Part shown: piece after piece, positions 31,101 to 40,885 of the stretch
How the letters are laid out: the number at the start of each line of letters is the position of its first letter
How positions within the stretch are numbered: position 1 is the first letter of the stretch
Assembly (NCBI RefSeq): GCF_026151205.1
Contig: NC_087072.1
Span: forward strand, 24,381,799-24,445,798
Source: Bolinopsis microptera
Taxonomy: Eukaryota > Ctenophora > Tentaculata > Lobata > Bolinopsidae
Direction: 5' to 3'
Length of the DNA: 64,000 nt
Made by a program: the position numbers and the translations under genes
The notes under the pieces: model-generated
What the model was told of the DNA's origin: nothing
Databases searched by the model: none
The model's input: only the letters and a program-made list of their open reading frames with translations

Positions 31101-32119
31101 TCATAAAAAGTCTCCTCTCCATTGGTTATAGGCTCCTTCGTATCGTAAATTGTTAATTCATTCTTAATTAGTAATTTAGTCGGCCCGCACGCTCATTTTA
31201 CCTGTATTTCTATATGCGCGGATCAGAGCAACTCACATAATTGACGTCACAGGTTCAAATTGTTTTGGCTGGATATCTCGGCGCGCGAATGAAATACAAC
31301 TTTGCGGATTTCACTAAAGTGGTTTATACGATTAATGTAATGAAAGGATTTGCACGAGAAAAAAACTTTTTCTAAGGTCCCCTCATCCTTTAATCTTGGG
31401 GGTTTGTTCATCTTCATGTTTGGTAAGTTTGTGAATAAGGGCATCCAAATTGTAGAAAATTTGTTATTTATTTGCAAATAATAGCATTGTTTACAATAAC
31501 AACATGATATTGTTATTGTTAGGTTAAGAACAAGTGCCGTGTCGGGGAAACTATATACATATAATTTAGTAATAAGCTGTTTTTAAATAAGATGTTAACC
31601 TGTCAATGCTGCCTCCTCGTTTCTCAGCCAAGTAACAACATCGTCCTTATTAATAGTAACTCCAGATACAGTGTTCTCAGTTATCAATGTTAGCAGCTCT
31701 TCTTGCAACGGCTGGAAAATAGAAGATTAATAATGGGACATTTGTGAGACAGAAACTGTATCAAAACAAAAGCAAATAATTGAAGAATAACAGTTATTGA
31801 CTGCCTTATTATTTTTGTTTTTCCAAAATTTCACCTGAATAAACAATCGGCAGCGAGATCATTGTTTGAAAAGATTGAAGTTTCCAATTTATAGCCTCTT
31901 ATGTCCTTAACTCCTTCTTAAAAACATAAAAATTCTCACCCGGGTGCCGGGGGGAGGAGGCTCGTCAGAAGCAGTGACTGCGAAATCTGCCAAATCATCA
32001 TAATCTTCATACATGTCCTGTCTGACTCTGTCGTTATCGTCATCGTAGTCAGAGTCCTCATCCAGATCAATTACTTCCTTCTCTACTGGACTTGCTACTG
32101 GACTGCTCACTTCTTCCAT
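25117..32119 (-). CDS. acidic/RS-rich protein with C-terminal RRM (9 exons)
   Basis: Exons (minus): 32119-31940, 31711-31600, 30107-30014, 28300-28076, 27790-27451, 27270-26725, 25809-25676, 25558-25455 and 25196-25117. All GT-AG junctions keep frame, giving about 604 residues. The order is: an acidic N-terminus (EVIDLDEDSDYDDDNDR), a small helical segment (PLQEELLTLITENTVSGVTI), RS/RD-rich exons including repeated SARDSARDS, a helical block (DYIKTLKDQIRNSEKNARHM), more RS, and one RRM with RNP2 IFVQNF and RNP1 RSACVIFS. The C-terminus is STPPSTLDLLLTALQPRD. This architecture suggests a nuclear splicing or transcription-linked RNA-binding protein. NELF-E- or PGC-1-like arrangements were considered, but I cannot name the family. 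Exons 1-3 are copied at 49846-50715. Confidence 0.8.
28301..30013. other. intron 3 of the RS/RRM gene
   Basis: 1.7 kb of AT-rich DNA. It holds two related 45-50-bp segments starting ATGGGTTCTCAATAACT, at about 28819 and 29653, in direct orientation. The part at 28303-28372 reappears at about 50780-50850 in the long-TIR element. Short open frames here are not credible genes. Confidence 0.55.
30131..31389. mobile_element. 1.26-kb non-autonomous TTAA element in RS/RRM intron 2
   Basis: The ends are perfect inverted repeats of AGGATGAGGGGACCTTAGAA, flanked by TTAA at 30127-30130 and 31390-31393. No transposase is encoded. TGACGTCA or near-CRE palindromes occur near both ends (about 30280 and 31242). 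The duplicated gene copy at 50594-50600 has a single TTAA and no element, an exact empty site. The insertion lies about 18 bp upstream of the intron 2 acceptor (AG at 30108-30109), so any branch point further upstream was displaced. Kolobok or piggyBac mobilisation is inferred from the TTAA target. Confidence 0.9.
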
Positions 32120-33081
32120 AACTAATCATTAAGAAAGTGTTACACCAGGGAACTTTAGAATTGATAAATCAAAGAATCTAAAAAACTCGGATAGATAGCT
32201 AATATCAGCTTTTAAACAGAAAATGGCAACAAACAAGCTAAGCTTTTGCGTTAAACTAAGAGAGTCAAACTATGACCGATAGTTTTACCTCAGCAAGGTA
32301 TGATATTTATATGGCGAATCTTAATTGCTATCGGCTTTAATTACACTACGAGGTTTCAGGAAGTTCCGCACCTCTAATTACAATCATGAAAGACTTATAA
32401 TTATCAAATCTTATTAGCCGATCAAGTTTAGTTTCCTATGACTTTCATATACATCCATAATGAATGAGGTAGTTAGTTGATAGGGTCATTACTCATAATT
32501 AATCATTAGTAAGTGTTACTATCAGTGGATTTCAGCCTATTTGAGTGATAAAATGCTTTGAAGATACTTATTAATTTTGACAATGTGACCTGAGTTTTCT
32601 ATTACTTGCTAGCTTTTGGTAATAATGAGGCTCGATTTGTCTTATTTCAAATTGCACGTTGTTTGTTAGATTTAGGATATGGACCATGAACTACTGTACT
32701 GATTATCAAGAGTCGAAATAAATACACTTCACCAACAGCGAGGATGTAATCCACAATTTTTTTGACAATGTGAAGGTGATACAAAAAAGCAGCTTCTAAC
32801 AGTGACTGAAATTGGTAAATCAGTGTCTTGTGGCACAACGAATATGAACGAACCCCCACTGTCAATTAATTCTCAGTGAGTATGTACCAATAATTTCTAG
32901 ATGAAACAATACATAGTACTATAATGTAAATCAAAATGAATAATAAAATGATATAATTGAATTATTGAGAACAATGAAATTTGAATATTAAAATGTTCGT
33001 GTGAATTCGAAATTTTAAAATGCACAAATCTAACAGCAAAATTAATTTCCGTGATGAAAAAATTCAATAGATAACAAACGT
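32120..33081. other. 5' flank of RS/RRM gene and 3' flank of PLD6-like A
   Basis: No gene is supported; the 72-codon frame at 32647-32865 is unremarkable. From about 32947 the sequence is nearly identical to 38637 onward, marking the left edge of the tandem duplication. Confidence 0.55.
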
Positions 33082-33777
33082 CTACGATTTGTTATTTGAC
33101 CTGTGAACAAATCTGTTCCTTATAACATCACAAGATGTGATGGCTTCATACCTGATCTCTGAACTACCCTCAAATGTAACCCAAAGTTTCTCAAACTCAC
33201 TAATAAACTGATCTAGCACATACTTCTCATCAGTTATAAAAACATTCTCTCTATTGTACGCTGCCCCACTTGCAGTCCAGTTGTAAGACCCCGTCAGTAA
33301 GATCTCCTTGTCTATGATCATGAACTTGTGGTGCATCATGGAGGGACTATTGTCCACCCTCACATCCAACCCAGCCTCAGTTATCTTGTAAGCTGAGCCA
33401 CTGATCTTCATGTTGTCACACACGATTCTGACTGTCACACCTTTACGGTGAGCCTCTATCAGTGCGTCTAACAGCACAGCACAGCTGAGAACAAACATAC
33501 ATACATCAATACTCTTTACAGCACCTTCTAAAAGTTCTTTTAAGCGGGTTTTGTTAGTCTTGTGATGTAGTAGAGTGCAGTTTTCAAAATGACAATGACC
33601 AGCAGTCCAGTAGTTGCACTGGTAACCCCCATCAGGGAACATGAGGACTCGTGCCTCTGGTTCCTCAGATACCTCACATTGCCATCTTGTCTTCCAAAGA
33701 TTGTACAGAATATAAGAGGTGATAGCCAAGTTGGTGGAGAGAGACAACACAGCAGTGAGCTCCCACAGCCTTGACAT
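33082..33777 (-). CDS. PLD6/Zucchini-like phospholipase D, copy A
   Basis: A single-exon protein of 231 residues. A hydrophobic N-terminal anchor (about 5-27) precedes a Cys/His-rich insertion (QCNYWTAGHCHFENC, 53-67), matching the zinc-binding loop of Zucchini/PLD6. One HKD motif is present: His149-x-Lys151-x4-Asp156 in MMHHKFMIID, followed by TGSYNWT (162-168) and the NRENVFIT block. PLD6 is a mitochondrial outer-membrane enzyme that works as a homodimer, as a cardiolipin hydrolase and/or the endonuclease forming piRNA 5' ends. Length (252 in humans) and domain order fit. Copy B at 38772 differs at about four residues. Both are intact, so dosage or divergence after duplication is possible. 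A piRNA role here is inferred from the family. Confidence 0.9.
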   Translation of the reverse strand: MSRLWELTAVLSLSTNLAITSYILYNLWKTRWQCEVSEEPEARVLMFPDGGYQCNYWTAGHCHFENCTLLHHKTNKTRLKELLEGAVKSIDVCMFVLSCAVLLDALIEAHRKGVTVRIVCDNMKISGSAYKITEAGLDVRVDNSPSMMHHKFMIIDKEILLTGSYNWTASGAAYNRENVFITDEKYVLDQFISEFEKLWVTFEGSSEIRYEAITSCDVIRNRFVHRSNNKS

Positions 33778-34639
33778 TTTGTCTACGGAAAACTAAATCA
33801 TAGTTACATTAATTAATCAAACGTGAAAATGACTTTTAAATGAGATTTTCTTTACAATCAGTGTTTATTAAAAGACAATGATTTAAACTATGAAAGGCTA
33901 GGGGGACAGATTTGGCAACTCACTGTTTTATAATTTTTGCTCTAGAACCTTCTAGGAACAAGTGGCATGGCATAAAAAATATTGTGTATTTAGATCTTAA
34001 GTGACTGGCCTGAGGTTCACAACATTTACTGGAATTAACAGAGTTGAAAGCACAGGACAGATGTTATTGTCTAAGCTATCAAACTTGTAGGGGTTGGGAG
34101 GATGAATCATGCAGCTGAAACAACGCGAACGGAAGCTGAAGCTACATCATGCAGCTGACATATATATTTTCAAAGTTGCACTCTTTCAGGAGCTGTTTAC
34201 AATAATCTCAACCTGCACCACTAATATCAATATTCGCACGAGGGCCGGCACTGTTTAAGAAAAATTTGACAGAGGGCTACTTTCAATAATGTTTTAAACT
34301 ATACTAGCAACCATGAAAACAGCACAGGCGACCACAAGCTGCAGATATGGCCCAGTCAAGCTGCCAGTGATGAAGATACACTATTATTAATTCTGCTGGG
34401 TTTCGTCGGTAACTTTTAGACCTCCTGGTTAAGTTAGCAAATAGATGAAACTTTTAACTGAGATTACCGATCAATTGTGTACTTTAATACTATGTTTACA
34501 AAATATTGCATCAAGATTTATATTAGAACTTCAGACTTATTTATTAGGTGAATCCAGGACGATTAAGTGAATCCAAGACGATACGAGCGAATTACGAAAT
34601 AAATTAATTGTGAGTCGATGTCAAAGTTCTTTTAAAAGG
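33778..34639. other. upstream region of PLD6-like A (duplicated)
   Basis: Matches 39468-40243 closely up to GGTGAATCC at about 34553, where copy B is interrupted by the ATGTCCG array and LINE. In copy A the sequence continues with 80 unique bases before the LINE scrap. Both PLD6 promoters therefore lie in near-identical DNA. No further gene is seen. Confidence 0.6.
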
Positions 34640-34973
34640 CAAATAAAGGCAAATAAAATTGAAATTTCTTGTTAGAAAGCTTGCAAAACTGGCAAAATGT
34701 GTGGCTGTTAAAGTTTAATCCTAGCAAATGCAAAATAATGCATGTTCCATTTAATGAAAATCCCCTTCAAGAATATGTATTTAGTGGTGTTACACTTGAA
34801 TGTATTGAAGCAGAAAAAGATCTTGGAGTTTTAACTTCTTCAGATTTGAAATGGTCGAAACATATTAAAAGTTGTATTAGTAAAGCAAACAGTATGATTG
34901 CATGGGTACAAGGAATCTCGTTATAAGAGAATTAAAGTTAAGAGAAATGTTTATAAAACTATAATAATACCCC
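34640..34973 (+). mobile_element. LINE RT fragment beside gene X, copy A
   Basis: The open frame encodes a C-terminal reverse transcriptase piece: LESLQNWQNVWLLKFNPSKC, KIMHV, then EAEKDLGVLTSSDLKWSKH, a hallmark of CR1/L2/Jockey-type RTs. It ends within the codons for a YKTIIRPH-like block, where gene X begins on the other strand. An identical junction occurs in copy B (46513-46858), so the fusion predates the duplication. The fragment is truncated at both ends. Confidence 0.75.
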
Positions 34974-36900
34974 ACTGTTGTCAACCATATCTTTCAGTTC
35001 ATCTGGCACAACCTTGAATACCCGCTTGAAGCTTCCAACAAGCGAGGGAATGGTTATCCAAGTGGCTACACAGTTACCGTGGGAACCAGTGTCAGTCAAG
35101 GGGAATAATTTATTGCACGTAGTGCACCGGCACCGATGGTGTAACGGATTAACTGGATCTTCTAAGGGCACTTGAAAGTTTTCACTGATCATGTTCAATA
35201 GATATCCCATGTTCTCAAGCCTGAGCACATTATTACGCTGACGCTGCCAGTATTCGTGTTCAAACCAATATTTTTTAGCCCATTTCAGAAGACCTTCTAC
35301 AACCTTTTGGTGAAGATGTGTACGTTCTTGCAGCCCCGATACCCTAGAATCAACAGCATCTTGACCATCAGTTAGTCTTGTTCTTGATGCTCGTTGAGTA
35401 GGGTCCACCATTAACGGTGTGGCCAGGTGTTCTGTGTATTCTACAAGAAAGTACTGAGATGCTGCGTTAGGCGAGACAATCTTCAGATTCTTGAGGGCCA
35501 TCTTCACTTGACCCACCAAGTCGACGTAACCATCCAAAGTCAATCCGGAGATCTGAAAATATAAATATCCAGCTTTAAGACTCGTAATTACGTTGAATGA
35601 AAAGCAACTAATGATGATGCTAACGTGATTTTTCACAGTTTCTAAACTTACAACTATTCTAAATCAAACGTGATAAACATACTTACTTGAAATTGGGTCG
35701 AAAACCGTTTCAGGATTCTGGTTATAGCCCCAAGAAAGTAAATGTCAAGGAGCCACAACTCATCGGTAACGAGGATTAAAATCTCCTGAAGCGCCTCTAC
35801 GTACAAAGCTAGATTAGAAAAGAAGTTGCACAATCGTAGAGTCGTGCGCGACGAACTTCATATCCTTATCTAGCTTTGAGATGTACAGGCACTTCGAAGA
35901 CGCCTCCCCCAGTTTACATACGGTCTCGTACAGAACATTCTCTCTAAAAAACTTGGTCAAAGAAGCGAGTGATTCCTTAGCTTTCCTGATGTCTGGGTAC
36001 TCTAACAGTGTATGCTTCAAGATGAGTTCAATTAAGTGAGCGCCATTTTCCCACACCCAAATAACTTTACTCCTCATTGATTCATGTACACTGTCAGTAG
36101 TATCACAGAACAACTGGAGGAGACGATCTGACAGGTTCACATTAAGTATACCGCCATCGGCACAGAGGCCACAATACGATCTCCTCAGTTACCTCCGGTC
36201 CAACCCAGCACTCTAGTGAAACTGTCATATATGGTTTGGGCAATGCCGGCAACCGACTGATCAATAGCCGCTGGGTGGCCCAGATAGATCGTGTTCACCA
36301 GGGTTTCACTGTCTTCAATGTCCATGTTCAGTAGTCGGATCGCAACGAGTGTACGCTTCCTCAGTTTGTCCTGATCTTTGTCGGTGATCAGCGAGAATGG
36401 CAAGGGTAAGGTAAAATTGCTATTGGTGAAGTAGCCTACTAGCTGTTCACATAACAATTTTTAACCTTCATCTACCACTCTCGGAGGAAAGGCTTTAGAG
36501 TGGTTTAGATCCCCCACCTCAGCACCAGCAGAATCCAAAAAGGGAATCATCTCCTCGTAGTCCCTGATAAAAACATTATTCCATACAAATGGTTAATGTA
36601 TATACATTGAAACACACAAAAAAGATTTTAACAAAGCAGCAACTATAAACGAAAACTATTTCGATAACTTGTCAATCATATTCACGTCTGACGTCACCAC
36701 TCACCTGTAGCTGTATCCAGACTTTATGTTTTTATACGCAGCAAGGACCAGGTTGAAAGCAGCTTTCTCTGCGACAGATTTGCCGTCTGCCGCCCGCCCA
36801 GTCATCTCTCTATAATACAGGGGCCCACTTGGAGTATTGTGCTCAGTTGTGGTCTCCACCTGCCTGCCTTGGGCTACTATCATTGAACTGGAATCTAGAA
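34974..36900 (-). pseudogene. gene X copy A: unrecognised multi-exon gene, decayed
   Basis: Coding-like blocks on the minus strand: 36890-36715 (TTEHNTPSGPLYYREMTGRA), 36560-36190 (DYEEMIPFLDS...TDKDQDKLRKRTLVAIRLLN), 36115-35800, and 35700-34974. The last contains HQKVVEGLLKWAKKYWFEHE and a Cys cluster, CRCTTCNKLF. Splice-like borders separate some blocks, e.g. CTACAG|GTGAGT at about 36705. The frame has an in-frame TAA in VVDEG*KLLCEQ, shared with copy B. Copy A also lacks about 50 bp relative to copy B near 35790. The 3' end runs into antisense LINE sequence. Helical and hydrophobic content suggests part of a large helical-repeat protein, but I do not recognise the family. Both copies look like 3'-truncated pseudogenes. 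Confidence 0.55.
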
Positions 36901-37644
36901 GAATTTAAAAAGACTAATAATTTAGTAGACACAGGCAACTTTTGGTAATGTTTTTTGAAAAAATTATTGGTAGCAATGAATTGTGCTCTGCCAATTGCAA
37001 CACTTAAAATTTGATTGTGCTCTGCCAATTGCATCACTTGATTTAATTGAATGTTTATATATTGTTTGACACAATTTTTATAATCTGCATTATGTTGCTA
37101 TTTTAGATAAGATAAGATAAGATTTAAAATTATGTGTAAATATTAAGGATGGACTATTACGAATTATCATTCTACATGAATAAGGTAGTGAAAAATTCAT
37201 GAGAAGCATTCGGAGTCATATCGCACATAAAATACATTTAGTGTAGCGCTCGACTTTTATTTATAGTAATAATATAAGTAAAGCTATTTAATTATATATG
37301 ATATAGCTCACCTACTTCGTGACTACGTGCGCGGCGTAATGGGTTGTTGGAGGGCAAATTAACCAACATATTTTAATCTTTTTTGTTTAAATTTCAGTAA
37401 CCAGTAACGCGTGCCGCTTTTTCCCCGAATTATAAATAATGAAGCGAAGCCAGGCAAAATGCTTCAAAATAGTGTTATACGTGTCCGGTCATTGACGAAT
37501 GATTTAACGGGTGATACTCGTGATCGACGAGTCAAACTTTACCTGAGGACCCCAGGCTATTATGTTCATTAACATAACCGAATATAGATTTGGCGGAATG
37601 ACAGGCTGAGCGCGGCCCAGTAAGTCAAACTCGGCGCGCGTCCT
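36901..37644. other. spacer after gene X copy A
   Basis: Up to about 37085 it matches the copy B sequence at 48800-48995. The part 37086-37644 is missing from copy B, where the long-TIR element sits instead. It includes a GATAAGATAAGATAAGAT run at 37110 and the start of CpG-rich repeats near 37320-37640. No gene is seen. Confidence 0.5.
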
Positions 37645-38640
37645 GGTCACTGGTAGGTTATAAACATACAAACGGATGATACTCGTTTAAATTTTTTATA
37701 GCACGCGCCGCTTTTTTCCCCGAAATATTGGCCCGAGACACAAATAAAATGACAAAGCTTCAAAACGTACAAAATAGCGCGCGCCGGGTCAGTCAGGAGT
37801 ACAGTGTGGACCACAGGCTATAATGTTTACGCACAAACATTAAAGATTCGGCATGGCAGAATGACAGGTTGCTCTATATCCAGAGCCCTTGCGCTTGCAG
37901 AAGCGCGCGCCCGCCTCACGTCGGTAAAACTTGACTTCGATCATGACATGTGAAACAAGCGCGCCCGCATGGCAGCGGCGCGATTAAAGCACATGGTAGC
38001 GCGCGCCGCTTTCTTCTCGAAATGTTATGGCCCGATACGATGGCAAGTGTTACGAAGTAGCGCGCGCCGGGCCAGATCATTAACAATGGTCAAATAAGTT
38101 ATTATATAGCTTATAGATACAACACTTTTGACTTAAAGTTGTAAGTGCTATATACTACTACTAGTTTAGACTTTAAGTGCTACTTTGTAGCACTTGCCTC
38201 GGTGCTCGGGCCGCTAGTATAGCTAATATTTCGAGAAGAAAGGCGAAAGCGGCGGCAGCGGCCAGCTCGCGCTACTTCGAAGAAATTTAGATGGGTATGG
38301 AGTAACTATAACATCCGTCAACCTGTAGAACAGAAGGATTTTCGACAAATCTGTTCCAAATCAAAATGTCGAAAATCATGTGTTTTACTTTTTAAGCAAT
38401 TATGAATTAACTTTCGATTTTCTCCAGATCCTAATATACAATTTTTTGAAACTTTCTAGATAGTTCATAGTTATATGGTTGCAAGACGGATAATCTGTGA
38501 AAGTTTAAGCGAATGTCTATGTGACAAATTTTAGATATTATTCGTCTTGTTATTACTGAAGCGTGGTTACGATAATAATGGAACAAATAAAATCTCCATC
38601 GTTTCGTTGTCTTCATCAATGTTTAACTTTTAAAATGATT
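37645..38640. repeat. GC-rich repeat block R1
   Basis: Nearly identical in the same orientation to 52218-53262 (R2), apart from small rearranged pieces (the CCTGAGGACCCCAGG segment sits differently). It is built of GCGCGCGCC, CAGAGCCCTTGCG and GGGTCAGTCAGGAGTAC motifs also scattered in 1-4000. The 62-codon minus frame (38431-38619; its twin lies at 53058-53246) is conserved only because the block is duplicated. It is not called as a gene. Confidence 0.7.
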
Positions 38641-38771
38641 ATATAATTGAATTATTGAGAACAATGAAATTTAAATATTAAAATGTTCATGTGAATTCGA
38701 AATTTAAAAATGCAAAAATCTTAGAACAAAATTAATTTCCGTGATGAAAAAATTCAATAGATAACAAACGT

Positions 38772-39467
38772 CTAAGATTTGTTATTTGACCTGTGAACAA
38801 ATCTGTTCCTTATAACATCACAAGATGTGATGGCTTCATACCTGATCTCTGAACTACCCTCAAATGTAACCCAAAGTTTCTCAAACTCACTAATAAACTG
38901 ATCTAGCACATACTTCTCATCAGTTATAAAAACATTCTCCCTATTGTACGCTGCCCCACTTGCAGTCCAGTTGTAAGACCCCGTCAGTAAGATCTCCTTG
39001 TCTATGATCATGAACTTGTGGTGCATCATGGAGGGACTGTTGTCCACCCTCACATCCAACCCAGCCTCAGTTATCTTGTAAGCTGACCCACTGATCTTCA
39101 TGTTGTCACACACGATTCTGACTGTCACACCTTTACGATGAGCCTCTATCAGTGCGTCTAACAGCACAGCACAGCTCAGAACAAACATACATACATTAAT
39201 ACTCTTTACAGCACCTTCTAAAAGTTCTTTTAAGCGGGTTTTGTTAGTCTTGTGATGTAGTAGAGTGCAGTTTTCAAAATGACAATGACCAGCAGTCCAG
39301 TAGTTGCACTGGTAACCACCATCAGGAAACATGAGGACTCGCGCCTCTGGTTCGTCAGATTCCTCACATTGCCATCTTGTCTTCCAAAGATTGTACAGAA
39401 TATAAGAGGTGATAGCCAAGTTGGTGGAGACAGACAACACAGCAGTGAGCTCCCACAGCCTTGACAT
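38772..39467 (-). CDS. PLD6/Zucchini-like phospholipase D, copy B
   Basis: 231 residues, differing from copy A at about four positions (Val13 for Leu, Glu36 for Val, Asp38 for Glu, Asn91 for Asp). The N-terminal anchor, the QCNYWTAGHCHFENC loop, the HKD motif (His149, Lys151, Asp156) and TGSYNWT are all unchanged, so the product should be active. None of the differences touches the catalytic motif. The frame is uninterrupted and the upstream sequence also matches copy A, so both copies are probably expressed alike. The duplication looks recent. Confidence 0.9.
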   Translation of the reverse strand: MSRLWELTAVLSVSTNLAITSYILYNLWKTRWQCEESDEPEARVLMFPDGGYQCNYWTAGHCHFENCTLLHHKTNKTRLKELLEGAVKSINVCMFVLSCAVLLDALIEAHRKGVTVRIVCDNMKISGSAYKITEAGLDVRVDNSPSMMHHKFMIIDKEILLTGSYNWTASGAAYNRENVFITDEKYVLDQFISEFEKLWVTFEGSSEIRYEAITSCDVIRNRFVHRSNNKS

Positions 39468-40243
39468 TTTGTCTACGGAAAACTAAATCATAACATAATT
39501 AATCAAAACGTGAAAATGACTTTTAAATGAGATTTTCTTTACAATCAATGTTTAATAAAGGACAATGATTTAAACTGTGAAAGGGGGACAGATTTGGCAA
39601 CTCACTGTTTTATAATTTTTGCTCTAGAACCTTCTAGGAACCAGTGGCATGGCATAAAAAATATTGTGTATTTAGATCTAAAGTGACTGGCCTGAGGTTC
39701 ACAACATTTACTGGAATTAACAGAGTTGAAAGCACAGGACAGATGTTATTGTCTAAGCTATCAAACTTGTGGGGGTTGGGAGGATGAATCATGCAGCTGA
39801 AACAACGCGAACGGAAGCTGAAACTACATCATACAGCTCACATATATATATTTTCAAAGTTGCACTCTTTCAGGAGCTGTTTACAATAATCTCAACCTGC
39901 ACCACTAATATCAATATTCGCACGAGGGCCGGCACTGTTTAAGAAAAATTTGACAGAGGGCTACTTTCAATAATGTTAAAACTAGCAACCATGAAAACAG
40001 CACAGGCGACCACAAGCTGCAGAACTGGCCCAGTCAAGCTGCCAGTGATGAAGATACACTATTTATATTATTAATTCTGCTGGGTTTCGTCGGTAACTTT
40101 TGGACCTCCTGGTTAAGTTAGCAAATTATAGATGAAACTTTTAACTGAGATTACCGGTCAATTGTGTACATTAATACTATGTTTACAAAATATAGCATCA
40201 AGATTTATATTAGAACTTCAGACTTATTTATTAGGTGAATCCG
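39468..40243. other. upstream region of PLD6-like B (duplicated)
   Basis: Near-identical to 33778-34553 with a few small indels. It ends abruptly at GGTGAATCC|GGACATTGG, where the ATGTCCG-rich insertion begins. Confidence 0.6.
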
Positions 40244-40483
40244 GACATTGGTGGACATAAATCCAGATTTATTTGTGTCGTCAGTCGCTCTATTTTTTGT
40301 CCGTTTTGAAAATATAGGGTACCGAACGGACAAAAAACATAATCCCCCCTATAACAGCAAAAATTGAACATTTTATTTAGAAATTTAGGTGTCCAAATTT
40401 AATGTCCGCTAATGTCCGTATATAATGTCCGTCTATGTCCGTCTATGTCCGCCTATGTCCGTCTATGTCCGTATTGGTACAAA
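40244..40483. repeat. ATGTCCG-type short tandem repeats and hairpin, left side
   Basis: Begins GGACATTGGTGGACATAAAT. A hairpin (about 40291-40341) pairs TTTTTTGTCCGTT with GAACGGACAAAAAA. About eight degenerate 10-12-bp units with core ATGTCCG(T/C)CT follow, at 40395-40475. The same units reappear right after the LINE (46431-46456). The LINE therefore inserted into this array, which may be a subterminal repeat of an older DNA element. Confidence 0.6.
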
Positions 40484-40491
40484 TGACATTG

Positions 40492-40885
40492 TGTTGGTAC
40501 AAATGACATTAAACATTCTAAGTATGGGGTTCAGTTCCTTAGGAAGTATCTTACTGAATTAATTGACACCACTAAGCAGTTATTTCCCGCTGCAATTATA
40601 ATTATCCAATGTTGTCTTCCTATTAAATGTTTATATTCCTACATAGCAAAGAATGTTCTAGATTTTAATAATCTACTTAAAGACTTATGCCTAAATAATA
40701 ATTGCGTGTTCTTAGATTGTTTCTCAGTCTTTTTAACTCGAGACTTTAGATCATGTAATGAACTTCTATACCATGATTGGCTTCATCTCAACATGAGAGG
40801 AGTAGGTTTACTGTCCACTTGGCTTAAGTTTGTTGTAAACGAACACAGTTTTGACAGGGTTGTAAATAATCTTCTGGGAATTTAA
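40492..40885 (+). pseudogene. LINE ORF1 remnant with SGNH-hydrolase (esterase) motifs
   Basis: The frame reads VGTNDIKHSKYG near its start, which holds the block III G-x-N-D of SGNH hydrolases. It ends with YHDWLHLNMRGVG, the block V D-x-x-H pair, before a TAA at 40883-40885. Many CR1/L2-clade LINEs carry such an esterase domain in ORF1, with proposed roles in lipid or membrane binding. The N-terminal half with the catalytic serine is absent, so the domain is truncated. A 17-bp repeat (TTGGTACAAATGACATT, twice) lies at the truncation edge. Confidence 0.65.

Larger units (their letters stand above)
32947..38636. repeat. tandem segmental duplication, copy A (5.7 kb)
   Basis: Contains PLD6-like A, a LINE scrap, decayed gene X copy A and the GC-rich repeat block. 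The same order in the same orientation starts again at 38637, directly after this copy ends, so it is a head-to-tail duplication. The PLD6 parts match almost base for base; gene X parts differ by small indels. Confidence 0.85.

Noticed and set aside
31247-31477. Minus-strand frame with MPLFTNLPNMKMNKPPR
   Set aside because: Crosses the edge of the TTAA element and intron 2. The splice model places exon 3 at 30107-30014 in another frame with conserved phase.
38431-38619. 62-residue frame conserved at 53058-53246
   Set aside because: Conservation is explained by the duplicated GC-rich block R1/R2. Composition is unremarkable and no homology is recognised.
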